A stretch of DNA of 64,000 nt from Blattamonas nauphoetae. Lineage: Eukaryota; Preaxostyla; Oxymonadida. Under the pieces are notes generated by a model that saw only the letters and a list, made by a program, of their open reading frames with translations, searched no databases and had not been told where the DNA came from. Position numbers and translations under genes: made by a program. How positions within the stretch are numbered: the first letter of the stretch is position 1; every line of letters starts with the position of its first letter. Shown here one piece after another: positions 31,507 to 44,918 of the stretch. Location: NCBI GenBank assembly GCA_033064195.1, contig JARBJD010000152.1:108194-172193 (forward strand), in the 5' to 3' direction.

Positions 31507-34500
31507 ATGAATGTTGTGGATAGTCAGAATCAACAAGTTGTTTTTGACTCATATTCAACTTATAACAACTGTGAAGAGACTCCTGTCACTGGAATCATTT
31601 CAGGATACTTCCACTCTCGAACGGAACTGTCACTGATCACAACAAAAGTATTACTCTCCAGTTTCGGGCATATCTTGCATTTGTTTAGGGTGATTACATT
31701 TTTATACATGCCTATGACTCGAAAACTCAACTTTTTTCTGACTCACAGCACTTCCAAACATTTCGAGCCATCCACTCTATTTTTACGATTCCACAAGTGG
31801 ATACGTTTGCTGTTTCAATCCTTTTTTCCACTTAATTTTAGTTTGGATTGCGTACTCATCATTTCTGTCGATGGAGAATGGATGCTCCTTCAATGGGATC
31901 AAGAAGAGTTCTTCCCTCTTGCTACAGGATCCATAAACAATGCTTTGTCAGTTTTATCACATAACACTGCCAAAAGACGCTTCAGGCTCAATCCAGTTTG
32001 TTTAATTCTCTCCATTACTCGCCTAGTCGTTTGTATGGCATGGAGAAGTTGTTCCTGTATCAAGGGATGACTCACCGTATTTGTCCCATCCAAAATCATC
32101 AGCTCCTCCAGAGATGGTTGAGAGGTTCCCTCGTGTCTCGATGAAATACATTCTCATCGTCGATGATTGTGTTCCTGTTTCTCTCTCTTACGAAGGGCCA
32201 GATGCCCCAACCATGAGACTAATCAAGGAACAGAAAGACAATATTCTTAAGAGAATTCTCGCAAATCCCTACAAATTTACCTCGACTGATCCTCAGTCTT
32301 CACATCTTTTGCAGTTGATCCCTGACCTGAAGAATGGATTGGAACGAGAATGGGGCTTTCCATCCGCAAAATCAGTCCTTGCAGATGAAAAGAAAACAAT
32401 ACAATCACAAATTAACGATGGTGACTCTCATGATCCACTCCATCTAAAACGACCAGTCTCTCCTCGTCTAGTCCGCCATACTCGACCAACTATCAAACGA
32501 ATCGTTCCTATTGCTGTTGCCGAAACATTTGTATTTCTTGAAACTTACTCATCTGTCGAATCAAGCCAGATAAAGATTAACAATAAAGCAACACAGCCAA
32601 TTCTGAAAGATTTGATGAAACAACATCTTTCATTAATTCAAATTCTCACGAGAATTCGTCACATGATGCCCCTCTGCACCCTTCAACCTGTTTCATTTCC
32701 TCTCTTCCCGCTGGGATCAAGCACAACAGTCCCATCATCGAAATCTGATTCAGAGACCAAAGATGATGATTCGGAGGATCCAAATCCCACAACCCAACTC
32801 TTGGAAGAACTTCACAGCACTAAGCTGTCACTTTTGTCTTCATCAGCCTCCAAAAACACAATTTCTTATACACTCCTCTGCGACCTTGCTCTTGGAGTGT
32901 CCCTCATTTACCTCACTTTTGATTTTACCACAATGACGTTTTGTTGGTACCCTGCAATCATCACAAATATGCCACAAACCTCCCATCGCTTATATCGTCT
33001 TTCTGACCAACAAGCATTTTCACCATTCTCCCTGAGCCTGTTTTTAGCAACTCTTCCTGATTCAAGTCCTTTTTCTATTTCGGACGTTTTCGTTCCTTCA
33101 TTTGAACATTTCCGACGAATTGTTGCGGATCGAATGGAGCGTCCTCGAGAGAAGAGTCCTCGCTCGAGCAGCACCTCTCCTATCAATGAATCAACAAAAC
33201 AAACACATACAATCCTTCCCCCACATCATAAACATCGTCGTCTTCATTCTGAGTCAATTTCCGAACTATTCTCCCTCTCTGAAGACTACGAGTCTATCAA
33301 TACTCACATCTCTGTCCTGAAGAAGAATATCTTCGAAAACAGCTCAATTTCTCTTCCCTTTCGCTGCACTCTCGTCGACCAACAGTATCCCTCCATCCCC
33401 TTCGCTGTGATTGGTTCCGATCACATCATCGTGTCTTCCAACTCGTCAGTCCAACACGTCAGCTTCGCACCTCACCTCTTCTCTGCCATCCCGCTTGCTG
33501 TGTATGCATTCCCTCACTCACTCATGTCCTCCCAACAATCTCTCGTCGGAACCCAGGAGATCAAGCACAGACCAGCAACGAGAAAGCTCGAAGTCCACTC
33601 GCGACTGGCTTCGGGTGCGATTCCTCCACCACATCCGATTGTGCCTCAGTCGACACGAACGTTTCTAAACAAAGCATCGCTGACTCTGTTCATCGTGTCG
33701 TATCACAGAATGTTCATCATCGACGAGGGGAAGATGCAGACTGTCCTGTTTTCGTCGTCCGCTGTCAGAAACTCACACTTCTTCCCTCCCCAGAATCTGG
33801 TCCATTCAACAAAGAGGAACTCGCCACTCCACGTCCGCACATCCAATCCACTCATCTTCCTTCCCGCCATCCACGGTCAGTCCTCAGTTTTCAGTGTCCC
33901 CACTCGTTCCTTCATCCAACGGCAGCGGTTCTCATCATTCCTTCCCGATTCGTTCATCGCAAAAAGTGTGCAAGCAGTTGATCGGGAGACCTTCCATCAA
34001 GGCCTCTCTCCTCGCGACGAGCACATCTTCATCGGGGGCTTTAACGACCTCACCACAATCCGTATCTCGAAGCAAGCGTCGTCTCTGAGACCCATTCTCC
34101 GGACTTCGTATTTCAACATTCTCCCAACTCTCTTCTCATCCACTCTTGGAGTGGGTCACAAATCACACACACTTCTTTTGATCAACTCGACGATGTCATC
34201 TCCAGAAACCAATAAGACGCAATCCACATCGCTTCTCTATCGTTTCATCTCGTCCAAATGTCACGCCATCAATGCTGAAGAACATGGAGTCAAGTCACAC
34301 GGTCTGACTCTCTGCTTCGGTCCAGTCGAACACGGTGTTGTCCAGATTCTCGGAACAGAAGTTCGAGTTTTACCAACTCGCAAGCTGAAAGGAGATCCAA
34401 CCGAAAAAGAGACCGAACAAACCCGTCCCCAACCATTCTCTGCTTCCCGCTTCACCTCAATGTCCCCGCCTGCTGAGTTCGAGACTGTTCTGCCGTCACA

Positions 34501-37500
34501 GGACAGAATACAGAAATGGGAGCCACCACCAAGCTCTGAGCTCATTCCATATGGACACATCCAAAAATACAAAGAGGGACAGATCATAATTGAACATGGC
34601 TCTTTCACCCACAACTACATCGCTGTGTCTTTTCACTGCCATGTGATTCTGCTCAAGTGGACCGCTCCATCCACAATCTGTCCCAATGGGCTTCTCGTCC
34701 ATACTCAAACCCTTTCCCTCGATTCTGCTGTGAACTCCCTCGATCTTTTCACATTCTCTGGGAAGACACTTCTTGTGGTTGGTTATGGAACTCCAAGTTC
34801 GCTTCGGATCTTCGGAATCTATCCACGCGAGCTTGGAATCGCAACTGCCCGCTACTGTCACGAATTTCACCAGCAACACCACATCGCTCGTCTCAAGACA
34901 ATCCACTCGATTCACCCTCTCGACCCACTCCACTTCGCAGACAATCACTTCGACGACATAGTAAATCGAGGAGTTTCAAAGCACAAGATTCTCGGACTGA
35001 ACTTGGATGAGTCGATGACCTGCACTGTCTCGCAAACCGGCGAGGATGAGTGTGTCCTCCTCTGTGGCTCAGACTTCGCCCTTCCAATCTACAAAACACA
35101 CCTCACCAACTTCAACGGGAAGACGGACAACGACGGCGATCTTGTCCTTTTCGTCTGGTTTGAGACAGGCTCGATTGAATGGACTGTCCTCGACAAGACC
35201 CTCATCGTTCCGATCATCGGCCGCACTCAGCCACTCCGCGACGTCTCTCGCTTCATCACCGAAGACGCTCTGAAGTGGACAGGGCAGATTGTGGAAGTCC
35301 AGAACTCGGTTGTGTTTCGAGGGAACACTCTTCTTCAGGCAGCTTACGACACAGCCCGGAAAGAGGTGGTGTGCATTCCGATCAACGTCAAAGATCGGGT
35401 GACATCATTCCAGCCACTCACAATCAAGTCCGACCCGCGCTGGGTGTCCTCTCACTTCTCTGCGGTGTGGATCCAAGATCTTGACAAGCGGCTCACCTTC
35501 GGCACACTCACCAATCCCGCCCGGACAATCTCGGCGCATGCCGACAAAACCACCAAACCAGTCGCTCTCTGCGCGATTCCTCTTCTTGACGTGGTGTGTG
35601 TGATCGAAAAGTTCAATCCATCGATGAAAGGAAGCGATGGACAACCCGACGGAATGATATTCGATCCGGATGTGCGAATCCTGACCCAGCAGAACAGAAC
35701 AGACGAGAAAAACGGGACATACACGCAATCGACGACGGTGAAAGTGAAGCAAGACGAGGAAGATTGGGCAGCTGAACAACTGAACGATCCCTCGTGGCAA
35801 AACCCCGCCACAAACTTCGATTCGAATGAGACCCACCTCAAACCGAACTTACCCCCCACCGACACATCAGACCCATCAACACAATCATCATCTCCATACT
35901 TCACAACGGACACTGTTGCTTCTCCATTCAGTCGATTCGACGCCCAATCCACCAGAAATGGAATGAAGATGTTCCGCGAGAGTGTTATTATGCACATGTT
36001 CGGCACAGATATCATAAACACCAGCGCAGCAACGCGACTGTGGCCAGTCTACAACACACCAAACATGCCGAGCCACTCCAAAAGAGGAACTGAATGGCCT
36101 TACCGTGACCTGTTCGTCTCGGAGTTTCATCATGCCACACCGACCTTCGACGCAAACGGGATCCCATATTCGGATCTTGTTGCAGATCACTTCATCGGGC
36201 GATATGGGGACATCCAAAGCGAGAGTGACATCATCCCCACACTTCCAGACATCTGCCCTCCTCCTCCTCTCTGCTATACTCAAGGAACATCCTTCAGTGA
36301 TGACGTTCCTCCCACTGAAATGTTCAAACAGATCAATCAGCGACGAAAACAAAATCGGATGGGGGAAGACTCGTCCTCACAGGCCACAATCAAGCCTCGA
36401 GCAGGCTACGCAATGGTGCTGTACAACTCGGAGAACTTCTCGCTGGGAATGACAATGACGTACCTCTCCACCATTCCGAGGGAGATTGCCGGAACTGAGT
36501 ACGACAAGACAGAGCGGCCCTTCCTCTACCACACCTTCTCGCAAATCACTGCACTGAACCTTCCAACTGAAGAATCCACTGTCATCACACAACGTGTCAA
36601 CGAGGTGCACTATCTTGATCAACTCGGCGCAGATGACAGCGTACTCATGTCAAAGTCGACTGAGATCACTGACTTCTCCACTGAATCGTACACAAAGGAG
36701 CAATCGCATGCGCTTGTTGCTGTGTGTGGGAAAGAGTCGTTGGAGAGTCTTCAAAACAGGCAGGCCAATGAATACACTCGCTCGAGACTAATCCACTCGG
36801 ACATTCTGATCTTCCGTATCAGTCGCATCTTCTCATCCACACAAGACCATCATCAATTCTCTGGATTTGATCCGTCCACCGTCGACATCGACAATCCCAA
36901 CCACCTCATCTCGCTCAACAAGGATCACCCTCTCTTCATTCCAACAACATTCCCCTCGTTCCACGGACCTGACACAGGTGTGATGGAAACATTATCTATC
37001 CAGTTCGTCCGCAGAATCCGCATCTTAGGGCCAGTTCATTCCATCCTTGCTGTGCCATCTCTTCTTTTCGTCCTGAACGGGAAATTTCTTCTCGGATTCT
37101 CCATTACCAACTCGTCAAGCGAAGCTGACCCGACATCATTCATCCCATCCCATCCTCCCACCAAGACCTGCTCCTGCACTTCTGCCCTCTTCGATTCCGA
37201 TGGCCTCCAAACCACAACATATCCTGCCCACATCGAATTCATCAAGCCCTCTCCCAACCCCGACAGATTCAAGCTCCTCCAATACAGTCCGAAGTCGGAG
37301 ATCAGCATCGACATCGTCATGCACATCAAATCACAGGGAACGCTGACCGGAATGAATGTGACTGGTATCAGCGACGACCCAACACTTTACCAAGCCCTCA
37401 TCCGCTCCCTCATGTTCCCCTCCAAAGTCTCCGAGCTCGTCTCTCACTTCAAACAGGAAGACGAAGACATGAAGCTCCTTCGCGAGAACCACCTTCAGGC

Positions 37501-39355
37501 AATCAACCAGGCCACACGTGTTGAGCGTGCCTATCGCATCATCTTCGTCACTGCCCCGAATCTCGTCAGCATCGTCGACATGTATCTTCCTCCCGGCTTC
37601 CCCCTCCAAATGCAGCACACCCCTCTCGTCAGCGGATTGTGTGCCTTCCACAAGCACCTCTCGCCAGCGGCAGAAGCTCTTCTATCACTCGCTCGTTCTG
37701 AACAGAACAAACCCCTCATGATTCAGGTGGACAATCAGACAGACAGTCCTGGACTTCTCACTCCTCTCTCTCCGAACATCATGTCTCCACCAACTCACAT
37801 CCAACCAACCTCCCTTGGTGCCCTCACCCAGAGACTGGAAACATCCCGCCTTGCTCCTCTTGCTCCTCACATTCACTACTCAAAAGCCTTCTTCACGCCG
37901 ATGGTCCAGACGATGACAGGAATGACTCCAATTCTCGAAGTCGACTCTGTTCCACCTCCACCGATCGCGTACGATCTCTCATCTGACATCTTCACATCGT
38001 CATGTGCTGTTGGCTTCGTCGTCAGTGAGATAGTCACATTCGCGGCCCCATCAATCGTCACGAATGTTCTGATGCACGACAACATCCATTTCACAGTTAT
38101 AAGCGACCACGATGTGCTCACATATATCATCGCCGCAAACCCTCTGCTTCACACCAAAGATCACCAAACACTTGTCTGCAGTGAGTGCGGAGAGAACTTC
38201 GAGAAGGAATGTTTGTTTGGGCGAGGCATGGTGTGGTTGATGCAGCGGTATCAATCAAACGAGCAGGTTCTCTCTCTTCTCCACTCCGACGCTCTCAACA
38301 AGAACGAGCAGAACAGAACACGCACACAGCTCCTCACTTTCTATGACCAAATAAAACAGGAATTGGATGTCGACTGGAAGAAGATGCTCGAAGACCCAAC
38401 ATTCAAATCCGATCTGATCTCACCCAACGTCTACGAAGCAGCCAAAATTGCTCCCCTCGAACTGCTCTTCAGCTACTCAAAATCCCGCTCGAGTCTCGTC
38501 CCCCTGCATCACTACACAATATCACACCCTTTCCTCTTCTCTTCCCTTCCGTCGCTCCCGCCAATGCAAATCTTCACCACAACCATGGCGTTCTCTTTCA
38601 CTCCCTTCCCCGTCACTGGCTATCACAACGGCACTCTCCTTTGCCTCCTCCAAGTTCCATTCTTCGAGCAAACCTTCGGGACAGCATGGAGACACCCGAC
38701 ATCCGAATGTGTCCTTCAGAACTGGCAGATGGAAGAGACCGTTTACGAACACTATTTGGAGTCGGAGATAATGAATGAGTTTGAAGAGACTTCGGCCATC
38801 TCCACCGACTTGTATCCCTGTGCATATGTCGCATTCCCACTCATCGTCAACACGAACAGAATGACTGTGCTGAACTTTGAAATGGAAAACTTCCTCCCGT
38901 CTCACCCGAATTTCAAACGGGAGAAAGCAACGAAGGCTGTACGAGACGCGTACGATCGGTTTGCACAGAAAATGCTGACTCGTTTCAACTTCAGATACAA
39001 ACTGCGGAGCAAAATCTCCGCGTTCATCGAGCAGTACTCCGCGACGACTGGACATCCCCCGACGTCGGAGACGCTTCAGACACTCATCAGAACAACACGC
39101 ACAACAAAACCATTTGACAATCCCAACATCACTCGTGTGTTCAATCCAAAGGCCATGTCGTCGTCATCTAACGCACTCCAGCCACTCCGAGTCCAGTTCG
39201 GCGAGACTCACCCTCAGCTTCCCCTTCAATTTCGCTCTCTCGACGAATCGGAGGGAGACACATCAGGATCGATGTTTGAGGCGTTGGAGGACAGAGACTG
39301 GGCTGATTCTCACCATGAGAACGAGCAGGATCAATTTGTTTTCCCCCAAACTTGA
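31507..39355 (+). CDS. Giant SF3B3/CPSF160/DDB1-superfamily protein
   Basis: Four exons join in frame: 31507-31647, 31689-31804, 31842-31995 and 32027-39355, with introns of 41, 37 and 31 nt (donors GTATTA, GTTTGC, GTTTGT). The product is about 2,578 residues, while family members are usually 1,100-1,450. The N terminus follows the superfamily's first beta-propeller: ISGYFHSRTELSLITTK, GDYIFIHAYDSKTQLF, TFRAIHSIFTIPQVD, DCVLIISVDGEWMLLQWD and EEFFPLATG. Near 37,000-37,110 the pattern RRIRILGPVHSILAVPSLLF followed by VLNGKFLLGFSI matches the propeller strand pair 'V.G.VYSL..FNGKLLAGI' of CPSF_A proteins. The superfamily includes splicing SF3b subunit 3, cleavage/polyadenylation CPSF160 and the DDB1 ubiquitin-ligase adaptor; I cannot decide which. 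Long Ser/Pro-rich insertions account for the extra length. A further 3' exon (splice from about 39335 to 39416) would change the last residues and is possible. Confidence 0.55.
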
Positions 39356-39952
39356 GGCCAACACGTTTCGTTCATATTTTGTTCTCTTGATTTCGTGCTT
39401 TGGTGTCCATGTAGAGTCAGCGTTATTCGCGACACCTAGACAGCTTCAATTTGAAGCTATTCATTGTCCAGAAGGATAAGCTATGATATGTTTTACTCGC
39501 GTTTCGTATCAATCATCTTCTTCTTTCGTTTGACATCCCTCTGAACAATTCTGTTTGTTTACATCCGTCTGACACGTCGTTTGACAAGTTAATATTCCAT
39601 AAATGAATCACAACCAACTATTTCTCTGTTTCGTTAACGAAAAGTTCAAACAATCACGTTGATTTCGGTGAAATGACATAATCAATCCCCATGAGGCCTC
39701 CTCCTTCATTTCTATGATCGTTTTGTCCTTATTTGAAAGATTATTTCTTTTTTACTTTTCTGTTAATGTTATACTTTCCTCAGTTCTGAAGGGAGCAGAC
39801 ATCCACAAGAGATGGAGGTATGACATTTCCCAGCATAATAATTGTTTTAAAATATTAAGAAAGAAGAGCCCAGAACCAACGAATGTCAATTCTGAATTGG
39901 AAGTCATGTACATCACTTATTTCAGTGAAATGATGCTCCTCCTTGAGAATCC
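39356..39952. other. Convergent intergenic region
   Basis: About 600 bases between the 3' ends of the CPSF-like gene and RPSA. A CATGTAG acceptor-like site at 39407-39413 leads into a 70-base open stretch that could be a last exon of the upstream gene. Otherwise AT-rich with no recognisable gene. Confidence 0.4.
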
Positions 39953-40801
39953 TTACCAGCTGGCATCTCCAGAAGCACCGCTTTGCGCGGCATTGGTATC
40001 ACCCCAGTTTCCAGCATCAGCACTACCCCAGCCAGAATCTGCAGCAGCGGCAGCCTGGTTGATAACTGCTGCGTCGTGGGCGACTTCCTCCTCTGGTTGA
40101 TGTTCTTGTCTGTCTCTGTATTGGAAGGTTGGGTCATCAAGCTGAACATCTTCTTCCTCTTCTTCAGCTTTCTTCTTCTCCTCAGGTTCACGGTAGAAGA
40201 AGAGATCGGGCATGACATCCCACTTCTCGTTGCGGCCGAGCTCACCACGGATGCGGAGGATCTCACGAGCGAGAAGCCAGTAGATGATACCAATTTGTTT
40301 GATACCTTTGTTGTTGGATGGGATGGCAACATCAACATAGCGAAGAGGTGAGTCAGTATCGCAGATGGCGATGACCGGGATGTTCACGTAGGATGACTCC
40401 ATGATGGGCTGATGGTCAGTGATTGGTTCAGTGACGAGAAGGAGGCGAGGCTCAATGAAACGTTTTTGGATCTGGTTGGTGAAGGTTCCTGGTGTGAAGC
40501 GGGTGGCGAGAGCTGTGACACCAGTGTATTTGGCGAACTTCAGAATAGCACGTTGTCCGTATGTTCTTTGTGAAACAACACAGACATCAGCTGGGTTTTC
40601 GATACCACAGATGATGCGAGCAGCGAGGCGGATTTTTTCCATGGTCATCTTTGGGTTGAAGATATAGACACCTTCAGCGTTGCGACCATGAACGTATGGG
40701 GTCATGTGTGTGGTGATGTTCTTGGAACCAACATGGGCTTCGCAAGCGAGGAGCATACGGATGTCTTCCTGTTCTGGGGTAATTTCTTGGCGTTTGCTCA
40801 T
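39953..40801 (-). CDS. RPSA: 40S ribosomal protein uS2 (RPSA)
   Basis: Small-subunit ribosomal protein at the head-body junction, needed for late 40S maturation. Single exon, 282 residues, close to the 295 of animal RPSA. Landmarks: [129 protein letters not shown] and [20 protein letters not shown]. The tail is Ala/Gly/Trp-rich with DSGWGS and GNWGDTN motifs, as in eukaryotic RPSA. The ATG at 40801 is chosen because MSKRQE is the expected N terminus. It is divergent from the gene at 40945 with 143 bp between start codons. Confidence 0.96.
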   Translation of the reverse strand: MSKRQEITPEQEDIRMLLACEAHVGSKNITTHMTPYVHGRNAEGVYIFNPKMTMEKIRLAARIICGIENPADVCVVSQRTYGQRAILKFAKYTGVTALATRFTPGTFTNQIQKRFIEPRLLLVTEPITDHQPIMESSYVNIPVIAICDTDSPLRYVDVAIPSNNKGIKQIGIIYWLLAREILRIRGELGRNEKWDVMPDLFFYREPEEKKKAEEEEEDVQLDDPTFQYRDRQEHQPEEEVAHDAAVINQAAAAADSGWGSADAGNWGDTNAAQSGASGDASW

Positions 40802-40944
40802 TTTTCCAAACTTGTGATGGTTAGAAAAGACTATAGTTATCACATAGAGGAAGGTAAAGAAATATTAAAACAGATAATTTGGCATACGCGATTTCGCGAT
40901 GAAAATTCCTCTTCTGCCCCAACTGTTTGAAAAGGGTCAGATCA

Positions 40945-41894
40945 ATGGGAAATAGTTCATCGTCTCAAACATCGGATCGAAGTTCTCATCTCGTGTCGCG
41001 AAACTTTGAATCTCTCGAACAAGCTACGACACGGCTTACCCCACTTTTCGACTGTGTGAAAAACGGGGGCACACTGAGTCCTGATTCAGTCACCGAAATG
41101 TCGCAAATTCTGAAGGAAATTGCACCAGGTCACTCCTCTATTTTCACATCAACTCAAATCCTCTCCGAAATGTTCACCTCATCGCCCAAGCCAATACATG
41201 GATTCTCTACACATGTCCTTCTTCTCCTTTCAACAAACGATCCGACTGTGACGTTTTTGGCTCTTGATTTTCTCAGAACCACACTCTTCTACGCCACACC
41301 GTTGGAGATACTTGACTTTATCGAATCAGACTTCTTCCTCCATCTCACACCAGACTTTCAACAGCAAAACATCCATATCTCACCATCATCCCACTTCTAT
41401 CTGATGGATCTCGTTGTGTTTTGCATCACATCTGCCCAGAAGATCACATCGTCAGAATTGACGCAAAGTCAAGACACACCACCAGGAACTGTCGAACAAA
41501 CTTTACTGGACAAGATCGCACACAATCGAAGCCGTTTGCAGATATCCTCTCTATGATGCTCCAATTTGCTTCATTTTCCACTCAAACCTTCAACTGCATC
41601 CTGGATCTACCTGTTGTGATCACTTTTTCCAGTTGTTTTGAATTCTTCGAAGATCATAATCTTGTCTACAATTTTGTACGCGCTATGACCGTCATCAAAG
41701 ATCAAGATCGACCGAATATTGAAAGTGGCATCAAAGAACGGAGAAGGGAGACACTGCGAAGACTGAGCGATGAAGGGGTCTTGGATATTTTGGAACGACT
41801 GGCCATGCTCCACATTCCAGGCCAATACAGACATTCCAATGCCAGAGAGGCCCAACTCTTCATTATATCAATCGGTGGTAACATCTGCTTCTGA
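40945..41894 (+). CDS. ARM/HEAT-like orphan family protein
   Basis: Two exons join in frame: 40945-41467 and 41542-41894, with a 74-nt intron (GTCAAG..TTTGCAG). The product is about 291 residues. It starts MGNSSSSQTS, a candidate N-myristoylation signal. The body is a run of amphipathic helices (HVLLLLSTNDPTVTFLALDF, LRTTLFYATPLEILDFIESD) typical of armadillo/HEAT-like folds. The end has a conserved-looking Arg/Glu helix pair (RRRETLRRLSDEGVLDILER) and closes SIGGNICF. This closing pattern, 'RR..RRL..EG..D.LE..' followed by a short helix and 'G.N', recalls a very large family of uncharacterised proteins in oxymonad genomes; this is recollection, not a search result. Function is unknown. Confidence 0.7.
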
Positions 41895-42258
41895 CAATAA
41901 ACTCATTCCTCTCGGAGATGAGGTTTTTTTTGATGGGAGATCATCACAAATTTATTATATCAGTTTCGTTGATCATGATGTATGAATATACCCTTCTGGA
42001 TAAATCCAAGACCTGGAAAGTGTTCACTGGTTGAGACTGTTGTTGAATGATAATTGTGCTGGGATGGATCGCCGTTCAAGACGACCAGTGCCCTCTGATT
42101 CGGTTAATTCGCAATACGACTCTAAATTTCGAGTAAATATTCAGTTAGAGAGAAAATAAGGAGCATCAATGTGAAGCGAAACAGTAGGTCAAAAATATCA
42201 AATGAGATGAATCTGACAGGAAAACCAAAGAATGAAAGCAAGAGAGAGAAAACAAGAA
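41895..42258. other. Convergent intergenic region
   Basis: About 360 bases between the 3' ends of the ARM-like and RRM genes. No gene, repeat or RNA was recognised. Confidence 0.4.
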
Positions 42259-44680
42259 CTACTTCGCGGAAACGGGAGTTGTCTTCTGATGCCAACCTTC
42301 CAACAGTTGCGAAAACGGTCGGGCTGTCTGATCAATAGAGCTTGGTGAACTTGAATTCAAGATTTGTGTGGATTGAGACGATGTGGAATGGGAGTCAGTC
42401 GTCTGCACCGTCGAGTGCGACACAACCGACCCTTCGTTCGACATCACCGACGACAACGACGGCTGCCGAGGTTTCGACGTTCCAAACGGCGAAACAGGCT
42501 GCGACGGTGTCTCAAAATGCTGCGATGGAGGGCGGCTCCCGAGCACCAACACATTCGCCTCCTCGCTTCCCGTCTCGGTCTGCGTCGCTGCCTCGCGAGA
42601 GCCACGCAAGAACGAGCCCATCGGTGCGGTCGGGACAGGCCATCGCGAAGGGCGCAGGCCTCGCTGGTTCTTCTTCTCCGCCATGTTGTACTTGAGGATC
42701 TTGAACTGCACGTTCGTCAGGTCACTCCGCGCGATGCTCTCTTCCACCCATCCCATCGGCCCACTCCCAAATCCCGCCGAGTCTCGTCGGTTCCACAAGT
42801 CCCAATCACTCGTGATGTCCACCTTGTCGTAGTCTTCCTCTGACGGCGAGCCCATCGACTGGAATGTCGAGTGTGACGCTCCCAACGATTCGTTTCGCCG
42901 ATTGCTTGTTCCGAAATACGCAAACGAGCGCGTGTCCTGCAGAAGGATGTCGCCCGACTCTTTGAACTCCGACACAATGCTCGACGACGTTGTGCGAGTG
43001 TGTGGGTTTTGTCGCGTTGGCTCGTCGTCGACGGAGCTCATCGACAGCACGTCCGAATGGAACGAGCTTCCGAAGTCGTGGAAGAACGAAGTGGTGGGCG
43101 AGTGTGTGACTGTCGTGTTGGGTGAGGGTGTGGGGATGTAGGCCTCGTCGATCGGCGGCTGCCCGAAAAGTGATTGGCTGTTGATCTGCGGCACTGACTT
43201 CTGTTTGAAGAACGGTGGATTTTTATGTGAATGTGTGGTTGTGTCAGGAGGAAGAGGGAAGGTGATGTGGTGTGGCGGGAGGTGAGGTGAAGTTAGAGCT
43301 GGGTGTGATGTTGGGGGAGGCGAGTGTGGGTGGGTGGCGATGGGGATTGCTGGTGAGGTGAGCTGTTGATTGGAATTATGTTTCAATAGTTTGCTTTTCG
43401 CTCCAGGAACGAATGCAGCAGCTTTGAGATTGAATGAAGACACCGGAGGGATTGTAGGGGTTGGCTCTGGGATAAAAAGAGGATTTGTGAGTGGGGTCGA
43501 CAAGAAAAGCTCCAATTGGGTCAGAAGATCCTGTGGGAAGAGAGATTTGTCGTCGGAAATGAGATCAGTCCCTAATTGACGAAAGACTTGTAGTTTGTCT
43601 TGTTTTGAGAGTTGCAGAATTTTGCTGAGTAGAGATTCCACTGAATGAAGTTGGGGAGGAGGAGCGATCAAAGTTTGTGGGAAATTAATCGGTGGAAACT
43701 TAATGTTCAAAGATGACGGAGGAGGAAGAAGAGCGTCATCTGGAACTGTCGCGAACTTGCTGAACTGTGGAGGTGGCTGGGCTTCTGGGTATTTTTGTTT
43801 ATTTGTATGTCTTGATGCCTGTATGACTACTCCTCGAATTGTTGTTGTTTCAGATGACATTCCTTCAATGGCTCGACGTGCATTCTGACAACAAAAACGA
43901 AAAAAACAAGCAAACTTCAATCCCTGTTCCATCATTTGTGTACACAACATATCCAAACGGTTGGAATTCACCACTTTCCATTCGAGGCAATTCCACACGT
44001 GTAACCTTTCCATACGCCTCAAATGTCTGTCGAACAGAATCTTCGTTAAAAGTATCCTTCAATCGAGTTGCCAGAATTGGATCAAAGTTGATATGCACAC
44101 AATTTGGAATTGTGTCAGAGTCTGCCCACTGTACTGTGAGAGGTAGTCCCTGAAACGTACACATCTTTATCTCTCCAAGTACATCCCCAGCCATTTTTCG
44201 TGTTGGAAATTCAATGTAGACGTTTGGATCAGGAGCTTTGCGTTCGAATCGATTAATTGGTCCGAATCGGCTATATCGATATCAGAAAAATGACAAAAAT
44301 ACATACGAAAGAAATACTTCAATTTCTTCGTTTGAAGCGGAAAGAGGGATCCCGCTGATAAAGATATTTTTGTTTCTTATTGCTCGAGAAACACGGATGG
44401 TGATCCCTTTGATGACCTGCAGAATATGGTTTGGAAAAATACGATACACATTTCACATTGTCTCGTAGGTAGCTTGAAACAGAATATGGGTACCGGAAAT
44501 AGACAAAACCAAAGCCTTGGCGTTTTCCAGATGATTGTTTGAGTCGGAGGGTCACGTCGAGAATCTCTCCATAAGGTTGAAAGAATGCAAGGATGTCTTG
44601 TTTCGTTATAGCACTCGTGATATCTCCCAAGTATAAGCCAGCTAGAAATTTCGATGAAATCAGGGAAGAACTGAAAATAG
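42259..44680 (-). CDS. Three-RRM RNA-binding protein (5' end unresolved)
   Basis: Exons 44680(approx.)-44457, 44416-44307, 44270-43916 and 43884-42259 join in frame, with introns of 40, 36 and 31 nt (donors GTGAAA, GTATGT, GTTTGC). Three RNA recognition motifs follow one another. RRM1 has LYLGDITSAITKQDILAFF and RQGFGFVYF. RRM2 has NIFISGIPLSASNEEIEVFL and DPNVYIEF. RRM3 has CVHINFDPI and FGYVVYT, then NARRAIEGM. The remaining 480 residues are disordered, Ser/Pro/His-rich, with a short helix (LLSKILQLSKQDKLQVFRQL). The layout resembles ELAV/Bruno- or PABP-like regulators of mRNA splicing, stability or translation, but nothing pins the orthology. No in-frame ATG precedes RRM1, so at least one 5' exon is missing; candidate coding stretches lie on the minus strand up to 44919. 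Confidence 0.75.
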
Positions 44681-44918
44681 AACAAGACAACTGTCATCTG
44701 CTCCTTCACCTCCATCATCCAATGTAGCTGAGAGAAGATGATGATAATAATGTCAAAACAATACCCATTGAAGTGCTTTATCCTTCCCAACAGAATCACG
44801 AATCGACTCAATAAAAAATCCTGGTTTGATCGAGTCTTGTCAATGTCCATTTCGAGAATTATCAGGACATTTGATGCGCCCGATCTCTCCCTGGGGTTGT
44901 TTCCATCCCATTCCAACA

